DNA of 64,000 bases from positions 1-64,000 of the forward strand of contig JALHQN010000001.1 in the NCBI GenBank assembly GCA_022841915.1. The letters are read 5' to 3'. A program made the translations under genes and the position numbers. The DNA comes from Burkholderiales bacterium. Its GTDB lineage: Bacteria > Pseudomonadota > Gammaproteobacteria > Burkholderiales > WYBJ01. Below, piece after piece: positions 45,809 through 56,270 of the stretch. Position 1 is the first letter of the stretch. Each line of letters opens with the position of its first letter. The notes below the pieces were generated by a model, which had not been told where the DNA came from, ran no database searches, and worked only from the letters and a program-made list of their open reading frames with translations.

Positions 45809-46462
45809 TCAGGCCCGCCAGGAGGCGCCGGCCCAGGTCAACCCGCGATCGGCGCAGGTCTGTTCGATGCGATCGAGATCGCCGCGCTGGGGAATGCCCA
45901 CGAACCAGATGCGTTGACCGTCCGCAACCACCTGGAAGCGCTTGGGCTGATCGATCGGCACATCGACATAGGCTGCATAGCGCTCCTCGCCGAGCGGACT
46001 CAGGATCACCAACCGTTGATTGTCCGAGCCGCGCCACCAGCGCTGCGTGGGCAGGTTCTCGACATAAGGATCGCAGATCACCCCGTCGATGCGCGCGAGC
46101 AGGGAGGCATGCTCCTTCTGCAGCTTTTCCAGTCGGTAGCCGCTGTAGCACAGGATGTCGAACGGACGGGTGAGGGTATCGCGCCAACGCTGCAGGCCCG
46201 CCAGCAGCCGCGCGAGCGGCTTGGGCTGATCGAACGGCTCGCCGCCCGAGATGGTGATCCCCTCGGCAGCACCGCCCGCCACCCGCTTGCACCACGCGAG
46301 CAGGTCGTCGACCGCCATCCCCTTGCTGCGGTCGGCCGCCCAGGTATCGAGCGATACGCAGCCCGGACACTGGATGGAACACCCCTGCACCCAGATGCCG
46401 ATGCGCTTCCCTGGCCCGAGAGCCGTGACAGGATAGTGCGCCTTGTTGAGCTGTATCTTCAC
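45809..46462 (-). CDS. Radical-SAM activase-like protein (single 4Fe-4S, NrdG-like)
   Basis: This 217-residue radical-SAM protein has the cluster motif CSIQCPGC (C28, C32, C35, CxxxCxxC) in WVQGCSIQCPGC, and a GGEPF motif (ITISGGEPFDQP) that binds SAM. Its size and compact form match glycyl-radical-enzyme activases such as NrdG, and the single-cluster domain group. No glycyl-radical enzyme is nearby, so the target is unknown. The C-terminal part (VADGQRIWFVGIPQRGDLDRIE) is not a second cluster domain. The start is GTG, eight bases after the AAA+ gene. Its place between kinase and ATPase genes is unusual. Confidence 0.85.
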   Translation of the reverse strand: MKIQLNKAHYPVTALGPGKRIGIWVQGCSIQCPGCVSLDTWAADRSKGMAVDDLLAWCKRVAGGAAEGITISGGEPFDQPKPLARLLAGLQRWRDTLTRPFDILCYSGYRLEKLQKEHASLLARIDGVICDPYVENLPTQRWWRGSDNQRLVILSPLGEERYAAYVDVPIDQPKRFQVVADGQRIWFVGIPQRGDLDRIEQTCADRGLTWAGASWRA

Positions 46463-46469
46463 CGGACAC

Positions 46470-48338
<1,869 letters not shown>

Positions 48339-48379
48339 GGCTTCTTGCAATGACGAACCGCGCAAGGGCAGGCGCGGCT

Positions 48380-49630
48380 CTACTTGTTGAGGGGACGAGC
48401 CATCTCGCGCGGCGCGGTGCGCGCGTCGGATGGTTCGCTCTTCTTGCGCAACGCCGCGGGGACGCTCTCCGGCTTGACGACCTGCACTGGCACTGCCCCG
48501 GCATCGAGCGCCCGGACCTGGCGAGCGGCGATGCCTCGCGCCGCCATCTCGGAGAGCAGCTTCGGCAAGCCCGCGCACCAGGCCGACTCCGTCTCCTCGT
48601 CACGTCTGCGTTGCGACGCATCCGGAGGATCGGACGATGCCGCTGTCCGCACCATGTTGAAGTTGACCTGGCTGGTCGCAGGATCGACCCGCATGCGCAC
48701 GTAGTAGTCGCCCCACTCGGCGCGCTGGAAATGCGCGACGCCGCCGCTGACGAACAGCGTCTCGGTGATCGGCTCGACTTCGTAGCCCAGATCGGACAAC
48801 ACCTCCGCCACCAATACGCCGGCGATCTCCCGCTTGCGGTTCTCGGCCGCGACCTGCTCGGCATGTTCGCGCGCCGCGTTGTAAGACTGAACCTGCGCAC
48901 GCAACTCGAGCGCGAGCAGTTCGGCCCTGTCCTCGGACTCGGCTTCGATGAGCTTGCGCATCAGTGCATCGAGTTCCGCGGGCACGGCGCCGTCAGCCAG
49001 CTCGGCGAGGCGTCCGAGGATGCGTTCGGCGGTCGTGCGACGATCCGACGCTCGGGCGGCGGCCGGACGTGCCAGCGCCCGCACTTGCGCTGCATAGACA
49101 TCGAGCAGATCGGCCGCGGTTCTAGGCTCGGGGGCAACCGTCGCGGCCAGCGCCGTCATGAGTTCCTGCAGCCCCTGCTGATTGGCCGCCTGAGCAGCAT
49201 GCGCACGCATGCCAGACTCGATCCGGTGCACCGTGGACTGGATGGCGTCGATGTAGCGCTCGATCGCCGCGGGATCTTCCATATCACCGGGCGGTGCGGG
49301 CATCGGTGGCAGGTCGAGCGTCACACCCGGAAAACGACGACCAGCCTCCTCGGCCAACCCTTGAGCGCGTTCGAGTCGCCGTTCGTGGCCGCGGGCCTGC
49401 TGCATGAGTTCCGCGGCGCGCTCGGCACGCTGCTTCGCTTCTTCACGCGCCCGCCGTTCGTCCTCGCGGCGCTGCGCCGCCTCGCGCCGCTCCTGCGCGC
49501 GCTGATCGGCCTGCACCTGCTGTTGGTACGCCTCTTCGAAACGGCGCTGCCTGTGTTCCTGATAGGCGCCCCAGGCAAGATCGAGGAGCGAGGGGACGAA
49601 CGAGTATTCGTACGATTTGGGGCCGCTCAT
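48380..49630 (-). CDS. Charged coiled-coil protein of unknown function
   Basis: I do not recognise this protein. It is 416 residues, soluble, opening with MSGPKSYEYSFVPSLLDLAWGAY and then a strongly charged, Glu/Arg/Ala/Gln-rich stretch (about residues 25-95) typical of a long coiled coil. A proline-rich linker follows, then helical segments, and a C-terminal mixed domain with VLVAEVLSDLGYEVEPI and HFQRAEWGDYYVRMRVDP. The start is set by GGAG six bases before ATG 49630. It is the first gene of the four-gene operon, and could be a scaffold or adaptor. No signal peptide or membrane segment is seen. Confidence 0.8.
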   Translation of the reverse strand: MSGPKSYEYSFVPSLLDLAWGAYQEHRQRRFEEAYQQQVQADQRAQERREAAQRREDERRAREEAKQRAERAAELMQQARGHERRLERAQGLAEEAGRRFPGVTLDLPPMPAPPGDMEDPAAIERYIDAIQSTVHRIESGMRAHAAQAANQQGLQELMTALAATVAPEPRTAADLLDVYAAQVRALARPAAARASDRRTTAERILGRLAELADGAVPAELDALMRKLIEAESEDRAELLALELRAQVQSYNAAREHAEQVAAENRKREIAGVLVAEVLSDLGYEVEPITETLFVSGGVAHFQRAEWGDYYVRMRVDPATSQVNFNMVRTAASSDPPDASQRRRDEETESAWCAGLPKLLSEMAARGIAARQVRALDAGAVPVQVVKPESVPAALRKKSEPSDARTAPREMARPLNK

Positions 49631-49806
49631 GCCGAACTCCATCGAAGGGTGCGCCGGCGCAGTACGCACGTGGCGAAAGTCGGTCTACCCGCAATCATGA
49701 GGAGGAAGTCAGCATCGGCCATGGGCGGTATTACGGCACACTGTGCAGTATCTCGACTTTTTCGGCACACGGTCAAACAATGCCCCGAACCGGTCGCCAT
49801 GTCGGG

Positions 49807-51084
49807 TCACCGGCCGCTGCTTTTTTGCCCGAGCGCCTGCAGGCGCAGCCGGCGCAGCTTCCAGCCCGCGCCGCCGGCCAGCATCCCGCAGACGACGATG
49901 AGGGCGAGCGGCAAGTTGTAGCTGCCGCTACGATCGAACAGCCAGCCCGCGAACCAGGGCCCCAAGGCGCTGCCGGCGGCGCTGGCCATCAAGCCCACGC
50001 CAACGATGGCCCCGAAGTGGGGGCCGCTGAAGCGATCGCTCGTCATCGCCGGCATGACGGAAGCCGTTGCCGAATAGCCGATGCCGAGCAGGACGGCATA
50101 GACATACGCCCCCCAATGGGAGGGTGAGGCGCCCACGGCCAGCAGGGCGAACACCGAGGCCAGCATGATCACGATGCCGCCGATGTAGACCAGTTCCCGA
50201 TCGATCATGTCGGAGATCCAGCCGCCCAGGATCTTGGCGATGATGCTCGATCCGCCGACGACGCTGACAACGGTCGCGGCAACGATGGCGGCGACCCCAT
50301 GATCGACCAGATAAACCACTTGGTGCACGTGCAAGGTCTGGGCGCAGATGTTGCCGAGCATGGAAGCGGCGATGATGAGCCAGAACGGCGCCATGCGCAT
50401 CGCGCCCCGCAGATCGATCGCATCGTTCGAGGCCGATCCCTTGGCCGACGATGACCCCTTGCCCGTCGGGTCCGGCTCGGTGCCCGCGCGCGCACGGGCC
50501 GGCAGCACCGTGACCGGCGGCGTCGTGCGGATGAGATAAATCGCCGAGGGGATGATCCAGACCAGACAAAGCAGCGCCAGCCAGCGAAACGCCATGCGCC
50601 AGCCGAACGCGTCGATCAGCAACTGACACAAAGGCACCACCAGAAGCATGCCGACGCCCACGCCGGCACTGACGATGCCCAGTGCGAGGCCCAGCCGATC
50701 CGGAAACCGGCGCTGTGCCTGCACCAGCGCCGGCACCCAACCGCTGGTCGCGACACCCAACGCGGTACACACGCCGAAGGCGAGATAGAGATGCCAGGGC
50801 TGCGTGACGAAGCTGTCGGCGAAGAGCGCGGCCGACAGCAGCACGCCCCCGCCGAGCATCAGCCGCGGCGGTTGCAGGCGTCCGCACAGCCAACCGATCA
50901 ACGGATTGGCCACGCCGTGCATCAAAGTGAATACCGAAAAGGCGCCGGCAAGCACCGAGCGACTCCAGCCGAACTCGCGCAACAGCGCGACCATCAGCAC
51001 GCTGTACGAATACCAGATGCCGTAGACGACGGCGAGCGTGAACGCCAATACGCCGAGCGTGAGGAAGCGAGGCGGCTCTTTCAA
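49807..51084 (-). CDS. MFS transporter (monocarboxylate-type)
   Basis: This is a twelve-helix MFS permease resembling the monocarboxylate or oxalate/formate antiporter branch. Landmarks are FTLAVVYGIWYSYSVLMVALLREFGWSRS and the loop DRLGLALGIVSAGVGVGMLL. A long cytoplasmic loop (residues about 210-240, rich in Ser/Lys) divides the halves. The start is placed at a TTG (51084), giving LKEPPRFLTLGVLA; the frame stays open to 51240 with non-hydrophobic sequence that does not look like a real N-terminus. The substrate is unknown, and no catabolic partner is directly coupled. Confidence 0.8.
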   Translation of the reverse strand: MKEPPRFLTLGVLAFTLAVVYGIWYSYSVLMVALLREFGWSRSVLAGAFSVFTLMHGVANPLIGWLCGRLQPPRLMLGGGVLLSAALFADSFVTQPWHLYLAFGVCTALGVATSGWVPALVQAQRRFPDRLGLALGIVSAGVGVGMLLVVPLCQLLIDAFGWRMAFRWLALLCLVWIIPSAIYLIRTTPPVTVLPARARAGTEPDPTGKGSSSAKGSASNDAIDLRGAMRMAPFWLIIAASMLGNICAQTLHVHQVVYLVDHGVAAIVAATVVSVVGGSSIIAKILGGWISDMIDRELVYIGGIVIMLASVFALLAVGASPSHWGAYVYAVLLGIGYSATASVMPAMTSDRFSGPHFGAIVGVGLMASAAGSALGPWFAGWLFDRSGSYNLPLALIVVCGMLAGGAGWKLRRLRLQALGQKSSGR

Positions 51085-51345
51085 CGCTGGGTCGCAGCGG
51101 ATTGCGAGTGTCGCGGGGAAGCGGATCGCCGCAGCCCTGCACTCATGCGTTGATACTCGCGCATCGACAAGCCGATCCTTGTGCAGCCAAGTCCGGATAT
51201 TAACAAGCAGCGACGCGCTTGCCTCCGGGATCCTGTGCAAGCGAAGATGCAGCCGGCAGATCGAAGCGGACGCGACCGATGCACATCATGCATTCTCGAT
51301 GTTTGGCGTCGGCAAACATTCCGGCACCTGCCTGAGGAGGAACGC

Positions 51346-52128
51346 ATGGACTGGATGGACGTCGATGGCGTAAGCCTGCGCTACGAGCTGGCAGGCGACG
51401 GAGCGCAGACCCTGATTCTGGTGCACGAAGCGGGCGGCGCGCTCGAAAGCTGGGACGAGTGCCTGCCGGCATTCCAGCGCCATTTCCGCGTTCTGCGCTA
51501 CGACCAGCGCGGCTTCGGCTTGTCGGAGAAGGTCCCGGGGCCGTTGAGCATCGATCGCATGGTGGAGGACATCGCCGACCTGCTCGACGGATTGTCGATC
51601 CCGATCTGCCATGCGGCGGGCTCGGCGATGGGTGCGGGAATCGCCGCCGCCTTCGCCGCGCGTCACCCCGGCCGCGTCGGCCGCCTGGTGCTGCAAAGCC
51701 CGGCCACCGGGGCGAATCCGCAGTTTCGCGAGATGCTGCTGGCCCGCGCCGATGGCATCGAGCGCGATGGCATGCGTGCCCATGCGGCGGCGAGCCTGGA
51801 TCGATCCTATCCGCAGGTATTGCGCGAGGATCTGGCGCGCTACGAACGCTATCGCATGCGCTGGATCGCCAACGATCCGCGCAGTTACGCGGCGATCAAC
51901 CGCATGGGCGTCGCAATGCAGCTCGAATCCGACTTCGCCCGCATCGGCTGCCCCACACTGGTCATCGGCTGCCGACACGATCCTCTGCGCCCGCCACAAC
52001 TGATGCAGGCGCTGGCGCGGACCCTACCGGGCGCACGCTACGTCGAAGCGAACAGCGGCCACTTCATGGCGGTGCAGTCGCCCGAACGCTTCGCCGAACT
52101 CGCCCTGCCCTTCCTGCTGTCGAGCTAG
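51346..52128 (+). CDS. Alpha/beta hydrolase-fold protein with altered nucleophile elbow
   Basis: This 260-residue protein resembles 3-oxoadipate enol-lactonases and related hydrolases: ILVHEAGGALESWDE, RYDQRGFGLSEK and, near the end, GHFMAVQSPERFAEL. An aspartate is in GCRHDPLRPP and the histidine in NSGHFMA. The nucleophile elbow reads GSAMGAG (G92-S93-A94-M95-G96), so the expected serine is alanine. The start is fixed by a GAGGAGG site six bases before ATG 51346. It may be a non-hydrolytic member, or use another residue. A DLH gene lies convergently downstream. Confidence 0.85.
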   Translation: MDWMDVDGVSLRYELAGDGAQTLILVHEAGGALESWDECLPAFQRHFRVLRYDQRGFGLSEKVPGPLSIDRMVEDIADLLDGLSIPICHAAGSAMGAGIAAAFAARHPGRVGRLVLQSPATGANPQFREMLLARADGIERDGMRAHAAASLDRSYPQVLREDLARYERYRMRWIANDPRSYAAINRMGVAMQLESDFARIGCPTLVIGCRHDPLRPPQLMQALARTLPGARYVEANSGHFMAVQSPERFAELALPFLLSS

Positions 52129-52168
52129 GTCGATCGCACCCGGGCGCGCGGCGCTTCGGCAACTCGGC

Positions 52169-52867
52169 TCAGCCGCGCAATCCTTCCAGGATCGACAAAG
52201 TGCGCGCCATGGAGAACTCGCGCGAGGCCGGGTGATACGCAGCGGCGTCCGGCATCATGTAGCCGTGGTCCACACCGGGGAAGATATGCACCTCGACATT
52301 CTTCATTCTTTCCGGCACCGCCCGATACGCTTCCTGCACTTTGGGCGGCGCGGCGAAATCGTTCTCGCCCCACAGGATGCACACCGGCTGCGTGACGCCA
52401 TCCAGCTCGCCGATGTAATCGCCCAGCTGGGTGCCGTGGCAGGATATGCCCGCGGCGTATCCGAGGCGCTTCGGCCCGAGGATCGCGTAGGGACCGCCGT
52501 AGCAGAAGCCCATCACCGCCGCGCGACCATTGCACTGCGCGAGCTTGCGCACTTCGGCGAGGGTATCCAGAAGATCCGTCTCGCTGGTCTTGATCTTCTC
52601 CAGGCGCGGCTGCGAGCGCTCGCGTGAACGGTTGTCGTCACGCGTGAGCGGCCCCGGGACAGAGCGCCAGAACAAATCGGGAGCGGCAGCGATGTAACCG
52701 TGCGATGCGAACTCGTCGGCGATCGCCTGCACGTCCTTGTCGACCCCGTGCACGGCGCAAGCAAGCACGATCGCAGGCGTTTTCTTGTCGCTCGGGGGAG
52801 TCGCCATGTAACAGTCGAATTCGCCACCGCCTGCGCTGGATCGGATTCTGATGTGTCTGCCTGCCAT
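52169..52867 (-). CDS. Dienelactone hydrolase family protein
   Basis: This alpha/beta hydrolase belongs to the dienelactone hydrolase group, which uses a cysteine nucleophile. The elbow is MGFCYGGPY with C122, the aspartate is in WGENDFAAPP (about D169) and the histidine in PGVDHGYMMP (about H201). The beta strands VLACAVHGVD and YIAAAPDLFW are typical. Length of 232 residues fits. Family members hydrolyse lactones formed in chlorocatechol degradation, but many are of unknown role. The gene is convergent with the hydrolase at 51346. Confidence 0.9.
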   Translation of the reverse strand: MAGRHIRIRSSAGGGEFDCYMATPPSDKKTPAIVLACAVHGVDKDVQAIADEFASHGYIAAAPDLFWRSVPGPLTRDDNRSRERSQPRLEKIKTSETDLLDTLAEVRKLAQCNGRAAVMGFCYGGPYAILGPKRLGYAAGISCHGTQLGDYIGELDGVTQPVCILWGENDFAAPPKVQEAYRAVPERMKNVEVHIFPGVDHGYMMPDAAAYHPASREFSMARTLSILEGLRG

Positions 52868-53069
52868 GTCGGTCTCCTCGAAGTTTCATGGGATGTGTGC
52901 ATGCGCGCCCCGCGGGGCCATACTCCGGAGCACGCGGAAGTGTCGATCGTCGTCGCAGGAGCGTCAAGCGACGGCGGAAGGCTCCACTGCCACCTTGCGG
53001 GCGGGGTGCGCAAAGACAAGGCCTAGGGTGTACGATGGCGGGCAGGTCTGTCTCTGGAGGAGAGATGCG

Positions 53070-53921
53070 ATGCAGATACGCCAGCTGGGCGAACAGATCG
53101 GGGCCGAGATCGTCGATGTGGATGTGAAGCGGCTCACAGACAGCGAGTTCGCCGCCATCTACGAAACATGGCTCGCTCACAATGTCATCGCGGTGCGCGA
53201 TCAAGTCTTGCAGATTCCCGATTTCCTCGACTACAGCCGGCGCTTCGGCTCGATCCATCCGCATCCGTCCAAGAGCACGCGGCACCCGGAGCATCCCGAA
53301 CTCACCTTGCTCGGCGTCAACAAGTTTCGCGCCGACGGCAGTCTCGACCGGGCGATCTACCGGCGCGGCGCCGAGGGATTCCATACCGACGGCGCCTATG
53401 ATCGCGTGCCGTTCAAGGCGACCCAGCTGTACGCTGTCGCGATACCGAGCCACGGGGGCGACACCTTGTTCGCCAGCATGTATGCCGCGTGCGATGCGTT
53501 GCCCGCTGCGCTGCGCTCGAAGATCGAAGGCCGCAACGGGGCGTATGTCTACGGCGGACGCAAGCGCTCCAACGCGCTGCTGAACGCGGAAGACCGGGAT
53601 GTCCCGCCGGTGTTCCACCCGCTCATCCGCATCCATCCGGAAACCGGCCGCCCGGCCCTCTATTTCGATCCCGGCAAAATCCTCTACGTCGAAGGCTGTT
53701 CGCCCGCGGAGAGCGAAGCGATCATCGCCGAACTCGAGGGCTGCATGCTTCAGCCCGGCGGGCAGTATCGTCACCGGTGGCGCAAGGGCGACATCGTCAT
53801 CTGGGACAACCGCTGCTCCTACCACAAGGCCGCAGGCGACTATCCGCCCGAGGAGGATCGCATCCACTGGCGCGTCTCGATCAAGGACCACGATGATCCG
53901 CCGGCGGCCGAGCCAGCGTGA
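53070..53921 (+). CDS. TauD/TfdA-family Fe(II)/2-oxoglutarate dioxygenase
   Basis: This non-haem iron dioxygenase couples 2-oxoglutarate decarboxylation to substrate hydroxylation. The iron ligands are H105 and D107 in EGFHTDGAYD and the distal histidine in WDNRCSYHKAAGDY (about 252), followed by the 2-oxoglutarate-binding arginine in RIHWRVSIK. The N-terminal IRQLGEQIGAEIVDVDV is typical of TauD/TfdA. The start ATG at 53070 follows an AGGAGAG site. TauD-like enzymes act on sulphonates, aryloxyalkanoates and other small acids; the target here is unknown. The 53922-54271 stretch downstream shows no gene. Confidence 0.9.
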   Translation: MQIRQLGEQIGAEIVDVDVKRLTDSEFAAIYETWLAHNVIAVRDQVLQIPDFLDYSRRFGSIHPHPSKSTRHPEHPELTLLGVNKFRADGSLDRAIYRRGAEGFHTDGAYDRVPFKATQLYAVAIPSHGGDTLFASMYAACDALPAALRSKIEGRNGAYVYGGRKRSNALLNAEDRDVPPVFHPLIRIHPETGRPALYFDPGKILYVEGCSPAESEAIIAELEGCMLQPGGQYRHRWRKGDIVIWDNRCSYHKAAGDYPPEEDRIHWRVSIKDHDDPPAAEPA

Positions 53922-54271
53922 AACCGCTCTTGTGCTAGCGTCCGTCCCGCTGTAGTCAGGAGTGCAGCCTGCTCATTTCCTGCACATGCGTCTGCGGAGC
54001 GGATACGTCGAGGCCTCAGGATGCCTCGCCGGCCCCAGGGAAGGCTGCAGCGAGCATCGGACGCCCCCGCGACGACCGGGCGCCTTCCGCGGCAGACGCG
54101 AACAAAACTCCGAACGAAACTCTCCGGTCTGGTCGACAAGCCCGAAGTAACCGGGCAGAGCGGCGGTTGCTCGGCTCTTCGGTGCAGGTCGACTTGCGCG
54201 ATTCTGTTCACCATCGTGAGCTCACGCCGCATCTGTCGAGCGTGCGCCGAAAATGGTCCTGGAGCCAAACC

Positions 54272-56122
54272 TTGATCGACGCACTGCTCAAACACAAGAA
54301 GCGCATCGTGCGCGGCTCGATAGCCGTCGCCCTGCTCGCATTCGCCGTCCTCGCCTGGTTCACGCTGCATGCCCCGGAGCGTGCCCGCCATCCTCAAGCC
54401 GTCGCCATGGAGGCCGAGTCGCCGAGTTACTTCGCCGTGGAGCGGGATCTCACCACGCTGGCGCAGCACGTTCAGTCGGGCGCTGCCACCGCGGTGGGAC
54501 TCTCCACCGACTACGCCCTGGTGCGCACGCAGGACGGCACACGCTACTACGTGCGGATCGACGCGCAGCTCGGGCTCGCGACGGAGCTGCTCAAGGCCGG
54601 CCTCGCCGCGGGCGGCCCCGACATCTTCGCCCTCGAATCGGTGCAGCCTCCCGGACCGCCCCTGAGCGCTTTCGCGCGCAAGCTCGATCCCGCGTGGCTG
54701 TCGCTGCTTCTGCCGTTGCTGCTCATCGGCCTGCTGCTCTACACGATGCATCCCGGACGCGGCCCGGGAGCATTCAGGGCAGTCTCGCGGCCCTCGACCC
54801 GATTCTCGGACGTCATCGGCGTGGAGGAAGCGAAGGAGGCGCTGCAGGACATCGTCGCCTATCTCCGCAACCCGGCCAAGTTCGCCGAGCTCGGCGCAAA
54901 ACCGCCGCGCGGCGTGATTCTCGAAGGCCACTTCGGTTGCGGCAAGACGCTGCTGGCACGCGCCGTCGCAGGCGATGCCGGTGTACCCTTCATCGCGCTC
55001 TCGGGCAGCGACTTCAGCGACATGTTCCTCGGCGTGGGCGTGCGGCGCGTGAAGAAGCTCTTCGCGGCCGCGCGCGCGCAAGCACCGTGCGTGGTCTTCA
55101 TCGACGAGATCGACGGCTTGGGCAAACGCTCCGGCGGCGCCTCGGCCGGCGAGACGGAGAACAACCGGATCATCAATGCCCTGCTGGTCGAACTCGATGG
55201 CTTCGCCCCCACGAGCGGAATCGTGGTGCTCGGCGCGACCAACAACGTGCACAACCTGGATCCCGCCCTGATCCGGGCCGGCCGCTTCGACCGGATCTGC
55301 AACCTGGGCCTGCCGGATGTGGACGAACGCGAACGACTCTTCGAGCTGCACAGCCGCAGCGTGCGCACCGCAGGCCCGTTGAACTTCCGCCAGCTCGCGC
55401 GTGTGGCCAGCGGACTGCCGCCTGCCACGATCGCCAATGTGGTCAACGCAGCGGCCCTGATGGCCGCCAAGGAAGGCGCCCCCGCAGTCACCCAAACCCA
55501 TCTGCAGCGCATGCTGGAGCAGCAACTGATGGGCGGCTCGAGCGATGCCGGCCACAGCGCCCTCGATCCGCGGGAGCGCAACCGCATCGCCGTGCACGAA
55601 GCGGGCCATGCGATCGTCGCGCGCGCACTCGGCGTAGGCGTGATCGAGAAGGTGAGCATACTCAAGCGAGGCCGGGCGCTCGGCGCGACACTCGTCACCA
55701 ACGACCAGGAAATCCATCTGCAGAGCCAAGCCGAAATGCGCGCGCGCATCGGCATGCTGCTGGGCGGCCGCGTCGCCGAACTGCTGGTGCTCAAGGACGT
55801 ATCGACGGGCGCGGCCAACGATCTGGAGCGCGTGTCCAACATGGCTTACCGCATGGTGACCGAGTTCGGCTTCGGCAAGCAGTTGGGCCCGTTCAGCTAT
55901 GCCGGACTGCCGGAGCGCGACCGATCGCTCGCCAACTGTCAGGAGGCGATCACCGAGGCACGCGAGCTGATCCGGGAGATCGAGGGGGAGTGCACGGCGC
56001 TGCTTCGTGCCAAGCGCCCGGCGCTCGATCTGCTGACGGCTCGATTGCTGGAGCACGAAACCGTCGACGGCGCCGTGGTCGACGTGTGTCTTGCCGCCAA
56101 CGAACTCGCCGTGGCGGCCTGA
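54272..56122 (+). CDS. FtsH-like AAA+ membrane metalloprotease (paralogue)
   Basis: This protein is a membrane-anchored AAA+ zinc protease with the FtsH plan: one N-terminal helix, a periplasmic stretch, a second helix (WLSLLLPLLLIGLLLY), an AAA domain and a protease domain. Walker A is GHFGCGKT (unlike the usual GPPGTGKT), Walker B is VVFIDEIDG, the pore loop MFLGVG, and the second region of homology GAT...RAGRFDR. The zinc motif is HEAGH (about residue 442) and the third ligand is the aspartate in ANDLERV. A TTG at 54272 behind GGAG was chosen as start; the frame stays open 35 codons upstream. It is divergent enough to be a paralogue of the housekeeping FtsH. mgtE follows. Confidence 0.88.
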   Translation: MIDALLKHKKRIVRGSIAVALLAFAVLAWFTLHAPERARHPQAVAMEAESPSYFAVERDLTTLAQHVQSGAATAVGLSTDYALVRTQDGTRYYVRIDAQLGLATELLKAGLAAGGPDIFALESVQPPGPPLSAFARKLDPAWLSLLLPLLLIGLLLYTMHPGRGPGAFRAVSRPSTRFSDVIGVEEAKEALQDIVAYLRNPAKFAELGAKPPRGVILEGHFGCGKTLLARAVAGDAGVPFIALSGSDFSDMFLGVGVRRVKKLFAAARAQAPCVVFIDEIDGLGKRSGGASAGETENNRIINALLVELDGFAPTSGIVVLGATNNVHNLDPALIRAGRFDRICNLGLPDVDERERLFELHSRSVRTAGPLNFRQLARVASGLPPATIANVVNAAALMAAKEGAPAVTQTHLQRMLEQQLMGGSSDAGHSALDPRERNRIAVHEAGHAIVARALGVGVIEKVSILKRGRALGATLVTNDQEIHLQSQAEMRARIGMLLGGRVAELLVLKDVSTGAANDLERVSNMAYRMVTEFGFGKQLGPFSYAGLPERDRSLANCQEAITEARELIREIEGECTALLRAKRPALDLLTARLLEHETVDGAVVDVCLAANELAVAA

Positions 56123-56270
56123 ACCGTCGGCTTCGCGCTGGCGTTGCGAGCAACCGGCCCGCAACGCCGAGGCCGCACCACGCTGAGCCCGCGCAGACAC
56201 GCGTGTTTCGGTTGCGGACGACCCAGGCTCCCAGTATGTTTGCGCCTCGCAACGAAATCCGGGAGTCGAT

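Noticed and set aside
53922-54271. Small ORFs between the dioxygenase and FtsH-like genes
   Set aside because: They are basic, low-complexity translations with no ribosome sites and no family resemblance; nothing supportable is seen here.
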